A model generated the notes under the pieces. That model did no database searches, had not been told where the DNA came from, and saw only the letters and a program-made list of their open reading frames with translations. Shown in pieces: positions 34,348 through 44,617 of a stretch of DNA of 64,000 nucleotides (positions within the stretch are counted from its first letter, which is position 1; each line of letters begins with the position of its first letter). The stretch is from an uncultured Alphaproteobacteria bacterium (GTDB lineage: Bacteria; Pseudomonadota; Alphaproteobacteria; HIMB59; GCA-002718135), in contig CACEMP010000002.1 of NCBI GenBank assembly GCA_902560675.1, positions 62,001 through 126,000 on the forward strand, given 5' to 3'. Position numbers and translations under genes: made by a program.

Positions 34348-35319
34348 TTAGTTAGTTTGTCGTATTATAAATAAATTGCCATCATGATCACTTATCTGCC
34401 TGATTGAACGTAGTGAATTTTTTGGTACTGAAAAGGTATCCTTTTCTTTAATCACTACTTTGTCTCCATCACAATCTATTTCCCATTCACCAGATAAACA
34501 GTGATAGACTTCTGATTTCTCCAGTTTGTATTCATGTATATGGGCATTTTTTCCATTAATAAGAGAAAGACTAAATCCTGTAACATGGGGTATTTTTGGA
34601 GTAAACGATTTATCGTGAATTTTAAATTGATCAATATAGTTAATAATTTTATTAGACTGATAATGGTCATCATCAACAAAGTGTTGATCTTTATCATTAA
34701 ATCTAATAACAAATTTTTCTATATCTTCTGAAGAGTAGTGGTCAAAACTTTCTAATTCATTATCTTCAAGCGGTTGAATAACCTTAGTCTCATCTGTTAT
34801 TTTCTGTTTCTCTGTATCAATTAAAGAATTATCATTCATTAATACCATGCCAGATTCTTTTGCATCTTTTAAAAGTTTAGGTGTCCAAGTAATTACACCT
34901 GGATCATTTTCACCTAACACAACAAACATTAAAGCTTCTTCATCACTTACATTTTGAAAACCTCTGAACATGTTTGTGGGAAAAGAGGCAATGTCGCCTT
35001 TATTTAGTATCACTTCACCTTCCGTGCCATCAACGCCCCAATAAAAACGCCAAGCTCCTGAATGAATGATAAAAACCTCAGCAGTTGTGTGACTATGTAA
35101 TCCAGAACCATTCATAGGTGCAGCGCTTACCGCACCAATATTAAAACCATGTTCTTCAGCTATTTTAACATTTTGTTTAGCATCTTCGCTTACGCCAGGA
35201 CCTATAACTGAATAATTTTTTCTATCTTGATGACCTTTTAGTTTTCCCTCAACAAATGGTATATTACTGGGAATAAGTTCATCGAATTTGGCTAATCTAG
35301 ATGTAATATTAATTGACAT
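34348..35319 (-). CDS. Bicupin-domain protein
   Basis: The 323-residue protein has two cupin barrels (about residues 60-155 and 235-320). In the first, H75, H77 and E81 (LHSHTTAEVF) form cupin motif 1. In the second, AHIHEYKLEKSEVYHCLSGEW is the matching region. The usual motif-2 histidine is replaced in both barrels (FPTNMFRGFQN and VPKNSLRSIRQ), so each metal site has three of the four common ligands at most. Such bicupins include gentisate-type dioxygenases, isomerases and non-catalytic binders. It is the first gene of the leftward unit from the divergent region 35320-35410 and may act in the same pathway as the SnoaL proteins. Function unknown. Confidence 0.8.
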   Translation of the reverse strand: MSINITSRLAKFDELIPSNIPFVEGKLKGHQDRKNYSVIGPGVSEDAKQNVKIAEEHGFNIGAVSAAPMNGSGLHSHTTAEVFIIHSGAWRFYWGVDGTEGEVILNKGDIASFPTNMFRGFQNVSDEEALMFVVLGENDPGVITWTPKLLKDAKESGMVLMNDNSLIDTEKQKITDETKVIQPLEDNELESFDHYSSEDIEKFVIRFNDKDQHFVDDDHYQSNKIINYIDQFKIHDKSFTPKIPHVTGFSLSLINGKNAHIHEYKLEKSEVYHCLSGEWEIDCDGDKVVIKEKDTFSVPKNSLRSIRQISDHDGNLFIIRQTN

Positions 35320-35334
35320 ATTGTAATGATCTTT

Positions 35335-35372
35335 TATTCATTTTTTTTGAATATTATTCAAAATAATGAATA
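35335..35372. promoter_or_regulatory. Two adjacent palindromes of the TATTCA/TGAATA type
   Basis: Within the 91-base divergent region lie TATTCA-N7-TGAATA (35335-35353) and TATTCA-N6-TGAATA (35355-35372, extended by one matching pair), one base apart. The second matches the sites at 28506 and 31153 exactly in half-sites and spacing. Two tandem sites would suit cooperative control of the bicupin and tandem-SnoaL units. Confidence 0.68.
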
Positions 35373-35410
35373 AATCAATTATTATTTAACAATAGTGTTA
35401 TTAAATTATT

Positions 35411-36508
35411 ATGGCAAATAAAATACAAAATTTTGATACAGGTGAGAAAGATAACTCAAATATAATTCACATAGACCTTGATCCAAAAATCAATATAGAT
35501 AACAAAATATATTTTAAAAATTTATTAAATAAAATTGCTGAGTGCTCCATTGAAGATTTAGAAGATAATCTTGCAAATTTATATCATACAGATGCAGAGT
35601 TTAATGGTTTTCATCCAATTAATGAAATTAAGGGAATTGAAGAAATAAAAAATAAATATTTATTACCTCTTAAGAAAGCATTTCCAGATCTAGAAAGAAG
35701 GAATAATCTAGTTATTGGTGGTGCATTTAGAGATAAAGTTTTTGTTTCATTTATTAGTCATTTAACTGGAACCTTCACAAATGAGTGGTTGGGTGTAAAG
35801 CCAACTAACAAAACAATTTATCTTAGAACATGTGAAGCACATCAAATAACAAATAACAAAATAATAAAATCATATACATTAATAGATACTGTAGATTTTA
35901 TACGTCAAGCCGGACATTGGCCTATAAATAAATCTCTTGGAGTAGAAGGGGTATGGCCTAGTCCAATCACAGGTGATGGAGAAAATAACCAAAATTTAGA
36001 TAAGGAATTATCTCTCCAATCTTTAAATCAAGATTTAACTATGCAAAGAAGTTTAAATATTAAACCTGAGACTGAGCCAGGTCTATCAAAAAATCAAATA
36101 AGAGAAAAATTAATTAATCATCCCCAACAAGATTTTTGGCACCCAAAAATGATGTGGTACGGTCCAAGTGGTATAGGTACAGCTAGGGGTTTAAATGGTT
36201 TTATTGATCATCACCAACTCCCATTTAGACTTACATTCAAGGAGAGAGACTATTGGAAAATTGGTCATTACATAGAAATTGGAGATGGAAATTATTCTAT
36301 GACTGGGGGTTGGCATAGCATCCAGTGTGTTCATGGTGCAAGTGATTGGTTAGGATATGAACCAACTCATAAAAAAATAACAATGAGAGTAATGGATTTT
36401 TATTTACATCATGAAGGTCTAATTAGAGAAAATTGGGTACCAATTGATATAGCACACATACTATATCAAATAGGTATTGATATATTTAAATTAATTCATA
36501 AAAAATAA
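35411..36508 (+). CDS. Tandem SnoaL-like (NTF2-fold) protein
   Basis: The 365-residue protein has two NTF2-fold domains (about 35-170 and 220-360). The second carries W-H-x2-M-M-W-x-G-P-x-G-I-G at residues 243-256, followed by [48 protein letters not shown] and [18 protein letters not shown]. The first has [27 protein letters not shown]. It is a paralogue of the protein at 31207-32211. The HpsN-like gene begins two bases after its stop, so the two are co-transcribed. This ties the SnoaL family to an oxidation step on an alcohol. Function unknown. Confidence 0.8.
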   Translation: MANKIQNFDTGEKDNSNIIHIDLDPKINIDNKIYFKNLLNKIAECSIEDLEDNLANLYHTDAEFNGFHPINEIKGIEEIKNKYLLPLKKAFPDLERRNNLVIGGAFRDKVFVSFISHLTGTFTNEWLGVKPTNKTIYLRTCEAHQITNNKIIKSYTLIDTVDFIRQAGHWPINKSLGVEGVWPSPITGDGENNQNLDKELSLQSLNQDLTMQRSLNIKPETEPGLSKNQIREKLINHPQQDFWHPKMMWYGPSGIGTARGLNGFIDHHQLPFRLTFKERDYWKIGHYIEIGDGNYSMTGGWHSIQCVHGASDWLGYEPTHKKITMRVMDFYLHHEGLIRENWVPIDIAHILYQIGIDIFKLIHKK

Positions 36509-36510
36509 TC

Positions 36511-37833
36511 ATGACAATTGAATATTTAAAAAAAGGTTTAGATGAAAAACAAAGAATTGAAGATAATGATAAAATAAAAAAAATAGTGGAGGAAACATTA
36601 AGTAAAATTGAATCAGAGGGTGATAAATATATTAGGGAGTTATCACAAAAATTTGATAATTATTCACCAGATAGTTTTAGATTAAGTGAAGAACGAATTA
36701 ATCAACTAATTAGTGAAGTCTCTGATAATGATAAAGAAGATATTAAATTTGCTCAAAAACAAGTAAAATCATTTGCTGAAGCACAACTAAAAACTTTAAA
36801 TGAATTAGAAGTAGAAACACATCCAGGTGTAATTCTTGGTCATAAAAATATACCTGTGCAAGCAGTTGGTTGCTATGTACCGGCAGGTAAATTTCCTATG
36901 GTAGCATCCGCGCATATGTCAGTTGTTACTGCCTCTGTTGCTGGAGTGCCAAGAATAATTGCAACGACTCCTCCCTTCAATGGAAAACCAAATCCAGCTG
37001 TAGTTACGGCAATGAAGTTAGGTGGTGCACATGAAATATATGTTTTAGGTGGAATGCAAGGAGTAGGTGCAATGGCAATTGGAACTGAGACTATAAAACC
37101 AGTTGATATGTTAGTTGGTCCTGGGAATGCTTTCGTAGCTGAAGCTAAAAGACAGTTATATGGAAAGGTAGGTATAGATCTATTTGCTGGTCCAACGGAA
37201 ACAATGATCATTGCAGATGAAACTGTTGATGGTGAAATATGCGCAACAGACCTATTAGGACAAGCAGAACATGGTTATAATTCTCCTGCAGTGTTGATTA
37301 CAAACTCCAGAAAACTTGCTGAAGACACATTAAATCAAATTGATAGGTTTTTAGAAATACTACCTACAAAAGACACTGCAGCCATAAGCTGGAGAGATTA
37401 TGGTGAAATTATTCTATGCGATACTTATGATGAAATGCTTATCAAGGCTAACGAAATAGCTTCTGAGCATGTGCAAGTGATGACAGATAGGGATGATTGG
37501 TTTTTAGAAAAAATGACTTCTTATGGTGCTCTATTTTTAGGTCCAAGAACTAATGTGGCAAATGGTGATAAAGTTATAGGAACTAATCATACACTACCTA
37601 CAAAAAGGGCTGGTCGTTATACTGGTGGGCTTTGGGTGGGCAAGTTTATAAAAACACATACCTACCAAAAAATTATAACTGATGAAGCTGCATGTAAAAT
37701 TGGTCAGTATGGATCTAGATTATCACACTTAGAGGGATTTATTGGTCACACTGAACAATGTAACATAAGAGTAAGAAGATATGGCGGTATAAATGTTGAG
37801 TATGGAAAACCTGCTTCAAAGATAAAAGATTAG
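36511..37833 (+). CDS. Histidinol-dehydrogenase homologue, HpsN-like (sulfopropanediol dehydrogenase candidate)
   Basis: The 440-residue protein has the HisD fold with all catalytic and zinc positions visible: Q251 and H254 (GQAEHG), E319 and H320 (SEHV), D353 (GDKVIGTNH) and H413 (FIGHTEQ). It is not in a histidine operon. The sequence style ([57 protein letters not shown]) matches the subgroup usually assigned to NAD-dependent sulfopropanediol 3-dehydrogenase (HpsN), which oxidises dihydroxypropanesulfonate to sulfolactate. That substrate would connect with the sulfopyruvate decarboxylase and Xsc. It is co-transcribed with a tandem-SnoaL gene, so another alcohol is possible. True histidinol dehydrogenase is less likely. 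Confidence 0.7.
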   Translation: MTIEYLKKGLDEKQRIEDNDKIKKIVEETLSKIESEGDKYIRELSQKFDNYSPDSFRLSEERINQLISEVSDNDKEDIKFAQKQVKSFAEAQLKTLNELEVETHPGVILGHKNIPVQAVGCYVPAGKFPMVASAHMSVVTASVAGVPRIIATTPPFNGKPNPAVVTAMKLGGAHEIYVLGGMQGVGAMAIGTETIKPVDMLVGPGNAFVAEAKRQLYGKVGIDLFAGPTETMIIADETVDGEICATDLLGQAEHGYNSPAVLITNSRKLAEDTLNQIDRFLEILPTKDTAAISWRDYGEIILCDTYDEMLIKANEIASEHVQVMTDRDDWFLEKMTSYGALFLGPRTNVANGDKVIGTNHTLPTKRAGRYTGGLWVGKFIKTHTYQKIITDEAACKIGQYGSRLSHLEGFIGHTEQCNIRVRRYGGINVEYGKPASKIKD

Positions 37834-39701
37834 ATAATATTATTTTTTTTCATATAATTCAAAATCTCATCTGCTAATTTTTCAGGATTTTTTGAGATAG
37901 TTTGCAACTTTATTTCTGGTGAAGTTGGCACTTCATAGACAGAGTCAACACCAGTAAAATTTTTAAGCTTTCCTGATCTTGCCTTTTTATATAATCCTTT
38001 TGGATCTCTTTTTTCACACTCTTGTAAAGGTGTATCAACAAAAATTTCTAAAAATTCATCTTTTTCAAATAAATCTCGGGCCATTTTTCTTTCAGATTTA
38101 AAAGGTGAAATAAATGAAACTAATGTTATTAATCCTGCATCCGTCATTAGTTTTGATACTTCTGCAACTCTTCGTATATTTTCTACTCTATCAGCATCAG
38201 TGAAACCTAGATCTTTATTTAGACCATGTCTAACATTATCACCATCTAATAAATAAGTTCTTTTATTTAATTGATGTAATTTTTGTTCTAAAATATTTGC
38301 AATCGTTGATTTTCCAGAACCTGAAAGACCTGTAAACCACAGAGCACAGGGTTTTTGTGAATTCATACTTGATCTTTTTTTCTTATCAATTGTCATTTCA
38401 TGCCATGAAATGTTTGTTGACCTTCTTAACTCATAATCAACCATTCCTGCACCAACAGTTAAATTATTAAATTGATCAATTATTACAAAACTTCCAAGTT
38501 GATTATTAATTGAATAAGATTTAAAAAATGTTGATTTACTCAATGCAATTTTACAATATCCTATATCATTTAATTCTAAAGATTTTGCTGGTATTTTTTC
38601 GTAAGAGTTAATATTTATTTTGTGTTCAAGCTTTGTTATTTTCCCACTTATATAAGAATTAATAAATCTAAATATATAATTTCTTTCAGGTAACATTTCA
38701 TCTTTATGCATCCATATAATATGTGCAGAAAATTGATCAGCTATTTTTATATTTTTTAAATCAGTTGTAATTAAATCACCTCTGGAAATATCTATTTCTT
38801 TATCGAGAGAGATTGTTACTGCTTGATTTTCAAATGAAGAATCTGAACTTCCGTCAGGAGTTAATATCTTTTTAATTTTAGCTTTCTCTCCAGATGGAAC
38901 TACTGTGATCTCATCATCTACATTAATTTTACCTGAGGAAATCGTTCCACTGTATCCTCTAAAATCTGAGCTTGAACGATTTACCCATTGCACAGGCATA
39001 GAAAATTTCTCATCAATATAAGATTTAGAAACTTCAAGGTTTTCCAACGTGCTGATTAATGTTTCTTTTTTATACCATGGCATATTATCTGATCTAGTAA
39101 AAACGTTATCGCCAACAAGTGCTGACAGTGGAATATATTTTTTAGAAGAAAAATTAAAATTTTTAGAAATAATTTCAAATGATTTTATTATTTCATCATA
39201 AACTTTTTTATCATAATTTACTAAATCCATTTTATTTATTGCAATAACAACATGACTAACTTCTAAAAGTGATAAAATAAATGTATGTCTCTTTGTTTGA
39301 TCTAAAATACCTCTTGTTGAGTCTATTAAAATAATACCAACATCAGAATTAGATGCACCAGTTGCCATATTTCTTGTATATTCTTGATGTCCAGGAGTAT
39401 CGGCAATTATAAACTTACATTTATCTGTTTCAAAATATCTATAAGCTACATCAATTGTTATACCTTGTTCTCTCTCAGCTTGTAAGCCATCAATAAGTAA
39501 TGCTAAATCTATTTCTTTTCCTTGTGTGCCATATTTTTCGCTTTCAAATTTAGTTTGTGAAAGCTGGTCACTGTAAATACTTTTAGAGTCAAATAATAGT
39601 CTTCCAATTAATGTTGATTTACCATCATCTACAGAACCACAGGTTAAGATCTTAAGTTGATTTTTGAAATTTTGTTTTTTAAAAAATGTTTCAATATCCA
39701 T
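37830..39701 (-). CDS. cysNC: Bifunctional sulfate adenylyltransferase large subunit / APS kinase
   Basis: The 623-residue fusion has an EF-Tu-like GTPase with [19 protein letters not shown] near the N-terminus, DTPGHQEY and NKMDLV, followed by beta-barrel domains. From about residue 458 a complete APS kinase follows ([39 protein letters not shown]). With CysD it makes APS from sulfate and ATP, driven by GTP, and then phosphorylates it to PAPS. Its start shares one base with the cysD stop. No CysH or sulfite reductase is present in the window, so PAPS might serve sulfation as much as assimilation. Confidence 0.95.
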   Translation of the reverse strand: MDIETFFKKQNFKNQLKILTCGSVDDGKSTLIGRLLFDSKSIYSDQLSQTKFESEKYGTQGKEIDLALLIDGLQAEREQGITIDVAYRYFETDKCKFIIADTPGHQEYTRNMATGASNSDVGIILIDSTRGILDQTKRHTFILSLLEVSHVVIAINKMDLVNYDKKVYDEIIKSFEIISKNFNFSSKKYIPLSALVGDNVFTRSDNMPWYKKETLISTLENLEVSKSYIDEKFSMPVQWVNRSSSDFRGYSGTISSGKINVDDEITVVPSGEKAKIKKILTPDGSSDSSFENQAVTISLDKEIDISRGDLITTDLKNIKIADQFSAHIIWMHKDEMLPERNYIFRFINSYISGKITKLEHKININSYEKIPAKSLELNDIGYCKIALSKSTFFKSYSINNQLGSFVIIDQFNNLTVGAGMVDYELRRSTNISWHEMTIDKKKRSSMNSQKPCALWFTGLSGSGKSTIANILEQKLHQLNKRTYLLDGDNVRHGLNKDLGFTDADRVENIRRVAEVSKLMTDAGLITLVSFISPFKSERKMARDLFEKDEFLEIFVDTPLQECEKRDPKGLYKKARSGKLKNFTGVDSVYEVPTSPEIKLQTISKNPEKLADEILNYMKKNNII

Positions 39702-40600
39702 TAGAAATAACCATCTTGTTTTTTTATTTCCATTGATCCAATTTGATCTGAGTCTATTAATCTTCCTTGTCTTTCAGAATTCTTCGACTCAAGCAATTCA
39801 ATAATAATTTGTTCAATATTTGAAGCTTTTGACTCTATTGCGGCAGTTAAGGGATAGCAACCAAGTGTTCTGAATCTAACTAATTTCTCTTCAACTTTCT
39901 CATTTTTATTTATCTCAAGTCGATCATCATCCACCATTATCAACATATCATCTCTTTTTATTACTGGTCTTTTTGCTGCAAAATATAGAGGAACAATAGG
40001 AATATTTTCTTGATAAATATATTGCCAGACATCAACCTCTGTCCAATTTGATAAAGGGAATATTCTTACACTTTCATCTTTTGATATCTTAGTATTAAAT
40101 AAATTCCATAATTCTGGTTTTTGGTTTTTTGGATCCCAGCGATGATTAATATCTCTAAAAGAAAATATCCTTTCTTTAGCTCTAGATTTTTCTTCATCTC
40201 TCCTGGCTCCACCAAATGCAGCATCAAATTTAAATTTATTGAGTGCTTGTTTAAGTGATTGTGTCTTCATAATATCTGTATGAGTTTTAGATCCATGAGA
40301 TATTGGGCCAACTTTATTTTTAACCCCTTCCTGATTTATATGAACAATAAGATCTAAGTTATAGTCTCTTGAAATTTGATCTCTAAATTTTATCATTTCT
40401 TTGAATTTCCAAGTGGTGTCAACATGTAAAAGTTTAAAGGGAATTTTATTTGGTGCAAAAGCTTTAATTGCTAAATGCAACATAACAGAAGAGTCTTTTC
40501 CAATTGAATAAAGCATAACAGGGTTTGCAAATTCAGACGCTACTTCTCTAATTATGTGGATACTTTCAGATTCAAGTTTTTTAAGATGATTAAAAGCCAT
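39701..40600 (-). CDS. cysD: Sulfate adenylyltransferase small subunit
   Basis: The 299-residue CysD is of normal length, with the PP-loop [17 protein letters not shown] near the N-terminus. Characteristic stretches follow ([39 protein letters not shown] segment at [28 protein letters not shown]). It catalyses formation of APS together with CysNC. It lies one base from cysQ upstream and shares one base with cysNC, so the three form a tight operon. Confidence 0.95.
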   Translation of the reverse strand: MAFNHLKKLESESIHIIREVASEFANPVMLYSIGKDSSVMLHLAIKAFAPNKIPFKLLHVDTTWKFKEMIKFRDQISRDYNLDLIVHINQEGVKNKVGPISHGSKTHTDIMKTQSLKQALNKFKFDAAFGGARRDEEKSRAKERIFSFRDINHRWDPKNQKPELWNLFNTKISKDESVRIFPLSNWTEVDVWQYIYQENIPIVPLYFAAKRPVIKRDDMLIMVDDDRLEINKNEKVEEKLVRFRTLGCYPLTAAIESKASNIEQIIIELLESKNSERQGRLIDSDQIGSMEIKKQDGYF

Positions 40601-40601
40601 T

Positions 40602-41399
40602 CTAAATTATAAAATTAATATTGTTGTAAGCAAAAAAATTGGGATTAAGAATATCTTCTTTTTCATTATATAAAATTTCTTTGTTATAAATGCTTTTAAG
40701 TTTTCCTCCCGCTTCTTCAAGTATAATATGCCCTGCAGCTATATCCCATTCAGAAGTTGGTCCAAATCTTGGATAAATATCAGCAAAACCTTCAGCAATT
40801 AAACAAAATTTTAAAGAGCTTCCTTTTTGAAGAATTTGGAAGTCATTAAAATTCTTAGTGACCCATTTGTGAAGTATAGGATTTGAATGAGATCGACTTC
40901 CAATAATCTTAACTTTATTTGTTTTGTTTATTTTAATTGATATTTTTGTTGCATTATCAAGTGTATTCAATTTTTTGCTAGTTAAGATTTTATATGATCC
41001 AAAGTTTTTTTTAGCAAAATATAATTCATTTGATACAGGAGCATAAATCACACCAAGGGTTGGTCTGTTATTTTCTATTAAGGATATATTAACTGTAAAC
41101 TCACCATTCATTTTAATAAATTCTTTTGTTCCATCGAGAGGATCAATAAGCCAATATTTTTTCCATTCTTTTCTTAAATCCCATTCAATAAACTCTTCTT
41201 CACTAAGTATTGGTATGTTTGGTGTAATTTTTTTAATAGAATCTGTAATCAATTTATTTGAAGCTAAATCTGCTTGAGTCAAAGGAGATTCATCAGCCTT
41301 CAATGTAATGTTAAGATTTTTATTATAAAAATCTAAAATGATTCTACCCGCCTCAATAGATATATTACTAATTTTTAATAATTCCTCGTTTATGTTCAT
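40602..41399 (-). CDS. cysQ: 3'(2'),5'-bisphosphate nucleotidase
   Basis: The 265-residue member of the inositol-monophosphatase fold has the metal motifs [16 protein letters not shown] and [15 protein letters not shown] in order. CysQ hydrolyses 3'-phosphoadenosine 5'-phosphate (PAP), the by-product of PAPS use, to AMP and so prevents its toxicity. It is the first gene of the operon with cysD and cysNC. An operon that both makes PAPS and removes PAP implies real PAPS turnover through a sulfotransferase or PAPS reductase not encoded here. Confidence 0.9.
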   Translation of the reverse strand: MNINEELLKISNISIEAGRIILDFYNKNLNITLKADESPLTQADLASNKLITDSIKKITPNIPILSEEEFIEWDLRKEWKKYWLIDPLDGTKEFIKMNGEFTVNISLIENNRPTLGVIYAPVSNELYFAKKNFGSYKILTSKKLNTLDNATKISIKINKTNKVKIIGSRSHSNPILHKWVTKNFNDFQILQKGSSLKFCLIAEGFADIYPRFGPTSEWDIAAGHIILEEAGGKLKSIYNKEILYNEKEDILNPNFFAYNNINFII

Positions 41400-41487
41400 A
41401 AACCTAAATTTTTATTTTTATATTTATAAAAAATTTATGATAGTATTATCATATTTATTATTTCATTAAATAAAGCAATTATAATAA

Positions 41488-44400
41488 ATGAGTCAAAACA
41501 ATAATAAACTTTTAGATATTGATAATATCTTAAATCTTGATGAGTCTGTCATAGTTAAAAACATGATGGATTATTTATTACCTGAATATTTAAAAAAAAT
41601 AGATCAAATTAATAGTAGAGCTCTAGAGATTGTAAAAGAATCAAGAAAATCTATAAGTTTAATTAAAAGTCCAATTGAAAATCTTTTACAAGAATACAAA
41701 CTTAACACTGAAGAAGGCACAGTTCTATTATGTTTGGCTGAAGCATTATTAAGAATACCTGATCAAAAAACTATTGATAGACTTCTTGAAGACAAATTTA
41801 CATCGACAGACTGGAAAAAACATACTGGTTTTGACAAAGGTTTATTTGTAAATGCATCATCATGGGCTTTTTTAATCACTGGCAATATTTTAAAGAGAAA
41901 TAAATATGATGAAAGTTCAATTGAAGAAAATTATAAAAGCCTCATAAAAAAAAGTTCAGAACCAGTTTTTAGGAGGATTATTAGAAAAGCTGTAATGGTT
42001 TTAGCAAAACAGTTTGTATTTAAAGCCAAAATGGAAGAAGCTGTTCAATTTACAAAATCAGAAAAATATAAACAAAATATTTTTTCTTTTGATATGCTGG
42101 GTGAAGGAGCAAGAACTGAAGTAGATGCAGAAAAATACTTTCTAGAATATAAAAAAAGTATTGAGTTCACTGGCAAAAGTTTATCTAATGATGAAGATGT
42201 TAGATATTCAAATGGTGTTTCAATAAAACTATCTGCATTAAATCCAAGATATGAAAGGCATAAGTATGAGGATCTAAAAACTGAATTAATTCCTAAATTA
42301 ATTGAGCTAGGATTGTTAGCTAAGAAAAATAATATTCAATTATGTATAGATGCAGAAGAGGATAAAAGATTCATTTTATCTTTGAAAATATTTAAAAAAT
42401 TAATTGAATCAAAAGAACTTAATAATTGGAATGGACTAGGTTTAGCGTTACAAGCATATCAAAAAAGAGCATTTTACATTATCGATTGGATTAATAATTT
42501 AGCAAAAGAAAACAATAAAATCATACCGGTTCGTTTAGTTAAAGGCGCGTATTGGGATAGTGAAATTAAAGCTGCACAAGAATTAGGATTAGACAGGTAT
42601 CCAGTTTTCACTAGAAAACCTATAACTGATTTATCATGGATGGCATGTGCTATCAAAATGTTAAGTTATGAAAAAAATATATTTCCTGCATTTGCAACTC
42701 ATAATGCATACTCAATTGCATTTATCGAGGAGGTAGGAAAAAATCAGAATTTTGAATTTCAAAGAATTCATGGAATGGCTGATATATTAAATAATTATTT
42801 TAACAAAAATTCAAATAATAATTACAATAAATCTAGAATATATGCGCCAGTAGGGAATTATGAGGATCTTCTACCATATCTTATGAGAAGATTGCTTGAA
42901 AATGGAGCTAATACTTCTTTCGTTAATAAATTAAATGATCTTAAAATAAATATAAACGAACTTATTTCCGATCCTGTAAAAATTATACAATCCTATAAAG
43001 ATTACGATAACCCACATATTCCATTACCTAAACATATTTATTTGCCAACTAGAGATAACTCGATAGGTACAAATTTATTTAGTGAAAAAATAATTTCAAA
43101 TTTAGAAAATCTTTTTAATAAAAAAGATAGTGAATATAATGTTAATTCATTATTATTAAATAAAGATTATATTAGTTCAAATAAAATAAAAATTTCTTCA
43201 CCTGGATCAATTAAAAAAACAGTTGGTTATGTAAGTTATGCAGATGAAAATATTATTAATGATGCATTAGATGTATCTAGAAAATATCAAAAAATATGGA
43301 AAGATGTAAAAGTTGATGAAAAATTAAAAATAATTAGAAAATTTGCTTTATTATTAGAGGAAAATAAAGAGGATCTTTTGAAAGTTTGTGTAAATGAAGC
43401 AGGTAAAACAATAAAAGACTCGTTTAATGATTTAAGAGAAGCAATTGACTTTTGTTATTATTATTCAAGTGAAGCTAAGAAAATATTAAGCAAAGAAATA
43501 TTTTTTGAAGGACCTACTGGTGAAAAAAATAAATTAATTTATGAAGCTAAAGGAGTTATTTTTTGTATAAGTCCATGGAATTTCCCAATAGCAATCTTTG
43601 TGGGTCAGATTATAGCAGCACTGCTGTGTGGAAATACTGTAATAGCTAAACCAGCTGAACAAACTTCAATTATTTCCTACAAAATTATTAAACTTTTATT
43701 TAAAGCTGGACTACCAGTAAGTTCATTACAATTAATTTTAGGAGAGGGATCTACGATAGGGGAAAAAGTTTTAAATGATGAATGTATAAAAGGTGTATTG
43801 TTTACAGGGTCTTGTGAAACAGCAAAAATTATACAAAAAAATTTAAATAAAAGGGAAGAATTGGTTTCCTTAACTGCTGAAACTGGTGGTCAAAATTTTA
43901 TGATTGTTGATTCTTCCGCGCTGACAGAACAAGTTGTTGATGATGTTATCGAGTCAGCATTTAATTCTGCAGGACAGCGTTGTTCAGCTCTAAGAATTTT
44001 AGCAATCCAAGACGAAGTTTATAAAAAAACTATAAATATGCTGATTGGAGCAACTAAAAAGTTAAAAGTTGGCTTACCTAATAAACTCGAAACTGATGTA
44101 GGTCCACTTATTGATGCAAAAGCTAAACAACAAATTGATAATCATTTAAAAATTTTTAAAAACAAAATTTTATTTGATATGCCCGTTAATGAAGATTTAG
44201 ATGGTATTTATGTTAGTCCTAAAATAATTGAATTAGATAAGTTAAGTGATATTAAAAAAGAAATTTTTGGTCCAGTGTTACATGTTTTTAAGTATTCATC
44301 TAATGAACTGGAAAAATTAATTGAGACAATAAATAAAATGAATTACGGTTTAACTTTAGGTGTGCATAGTAGAATCGATAATACTATTAATTATATTTTT

Positions 44401-44616
44401 AAAAATGCAAATATAGGCAACATATATATAAATAGAAATATTACAGGAGCTGTTGTGGGCGTACAACCCTTTGGTGGACGAGGCTTATCAGGAACAGGTC
44501 CAAAAGCAGGTGGTCCGAACTATTTGATGAATTTACTTAATGAAAAGACTTTTTCTCATGACACTACAACTGCAGGCGGTAATACATCACTTTTTATGTT
44601 ACCTGAAAAAGAATAA
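41488..44616 (+). CDS. putA: Bifunctional proline dehydrogenase / delta-1-pyrroline-5-carboxylate dehydrogenase
   Basis: The 1042-residue PutA oxidises proline to glutamate in two steps with FAD and NAD+. The proline dehydrogenase barrel (about 190-490) shows SIKLSALNPRYE, DAEEDKRF, GLALQAYQKRA, RLVKGAYWDSEIK and ATHNAYS. The aldehyde dehydrogenase domain (about 560-1035) has the catalytic Glu in TAETGGQN and Cys in NSAGQRCSALR. The N-terminal ribbon-helix-helix repressor domain of enterobacterial PutA is missing, and the length matches short-type PutA. It is a single gene divergent from cysQ. The neighbouring hydroxyproline-type and peptidase genes suggest imino-acid use. Confidence 0.96.
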   Translation: MSQNNNKLLDIDNILNLDESVIVKNMMDYLLPEYLKKIDQINSRALEIVKESRKSISLIKSPIENLLQEYKLNTEEGTVLLCLAEALLRIPDQKTIDRLLEDKFTSTDWKKHTGFDKGLFVNASSWAFLITGNILKRNKYDESSIEENYKSLIKKSSEPVFRRIIRKAVMVLAKQFVFKAKMEEAVQFTKSEKYKQNIFSFDMLGEGARTEVDAEKYFLEYKKSIEFTGKSLSNDEDVRYSNGVSIKLSALNPRYERHKYEDLKTELIPKLIELGLLAKKNNIQLCIDAEEDKRFILSLKIFKKLIESKELNNWNGLGLALQAYQKRAFYIIDWINNLAKENNKIIPVRLVKGAYWDSEIKAAQELGLDRYPVFTRKPITDLSWMACAIKMLSYEKNIFPAFATHNAYSIAFIEEVGKNQNFEFQRIHGMADILNNYFNKNSNNNYNKSRIYAPVGNYEDLLPYLMRRLLENGANTSFVNKLNDLKININELISDPVKIIQSYKDYDNPHIPLPKHIYLPTRDNSIGTNLFSEKIISNLENLFNKKDSEYNVNSLLLNKDYISSNKIKISSPGSIKKTVGYVSYADENIINDALDVSRKYQKIWKDVKVDEKLKIIRKFALLLEENKEDLLKVCVNEAGKTIKDSFNDLREAIDFCYYYSSEAKKILSKEIFFEGPTGEKNKLIYEAKGVIFCISPWNFPIAIFVGQIIAALLCGNTVIAKPAEQTSIISYKIIKLLFKAGLPVSSLQLILGEGSTIGEKVLNDECIKGVLFTGSCETAKIIQKNLNKREELVSLTAETGGQNFMIVDSSALTEQVVDDVIESAFNSAGQRCSALRILAIQDEVYKKTINMLIGATKKLKVGLPNKLETDVGPLIDAKAKQQIDNHLKIFKNKILFDMPVNEDLDGIYVSPKIIELDKLSDIKKEIFGPVLHVFKYSSNELEKLIETINKMNYGLTLGVHSRIDNTINYIFKNANIGNIYINRNITGAVVGVQPFGGRGLSGTGPKAGGPNYLMNLLNEKTFSHDTTTAGGNTSLFMLPEKE

Positions 44617-44617
44617 T

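Noticed and set aside
36511..37833. True histidinol dehydrogenase (hisD)
   Set aside because: No other histidine-synthesis gene is nearby, it is co-transcribed with a SnoaL gene, and its sequence style fits the HpsN-like subgroup. It remains the main alternative.
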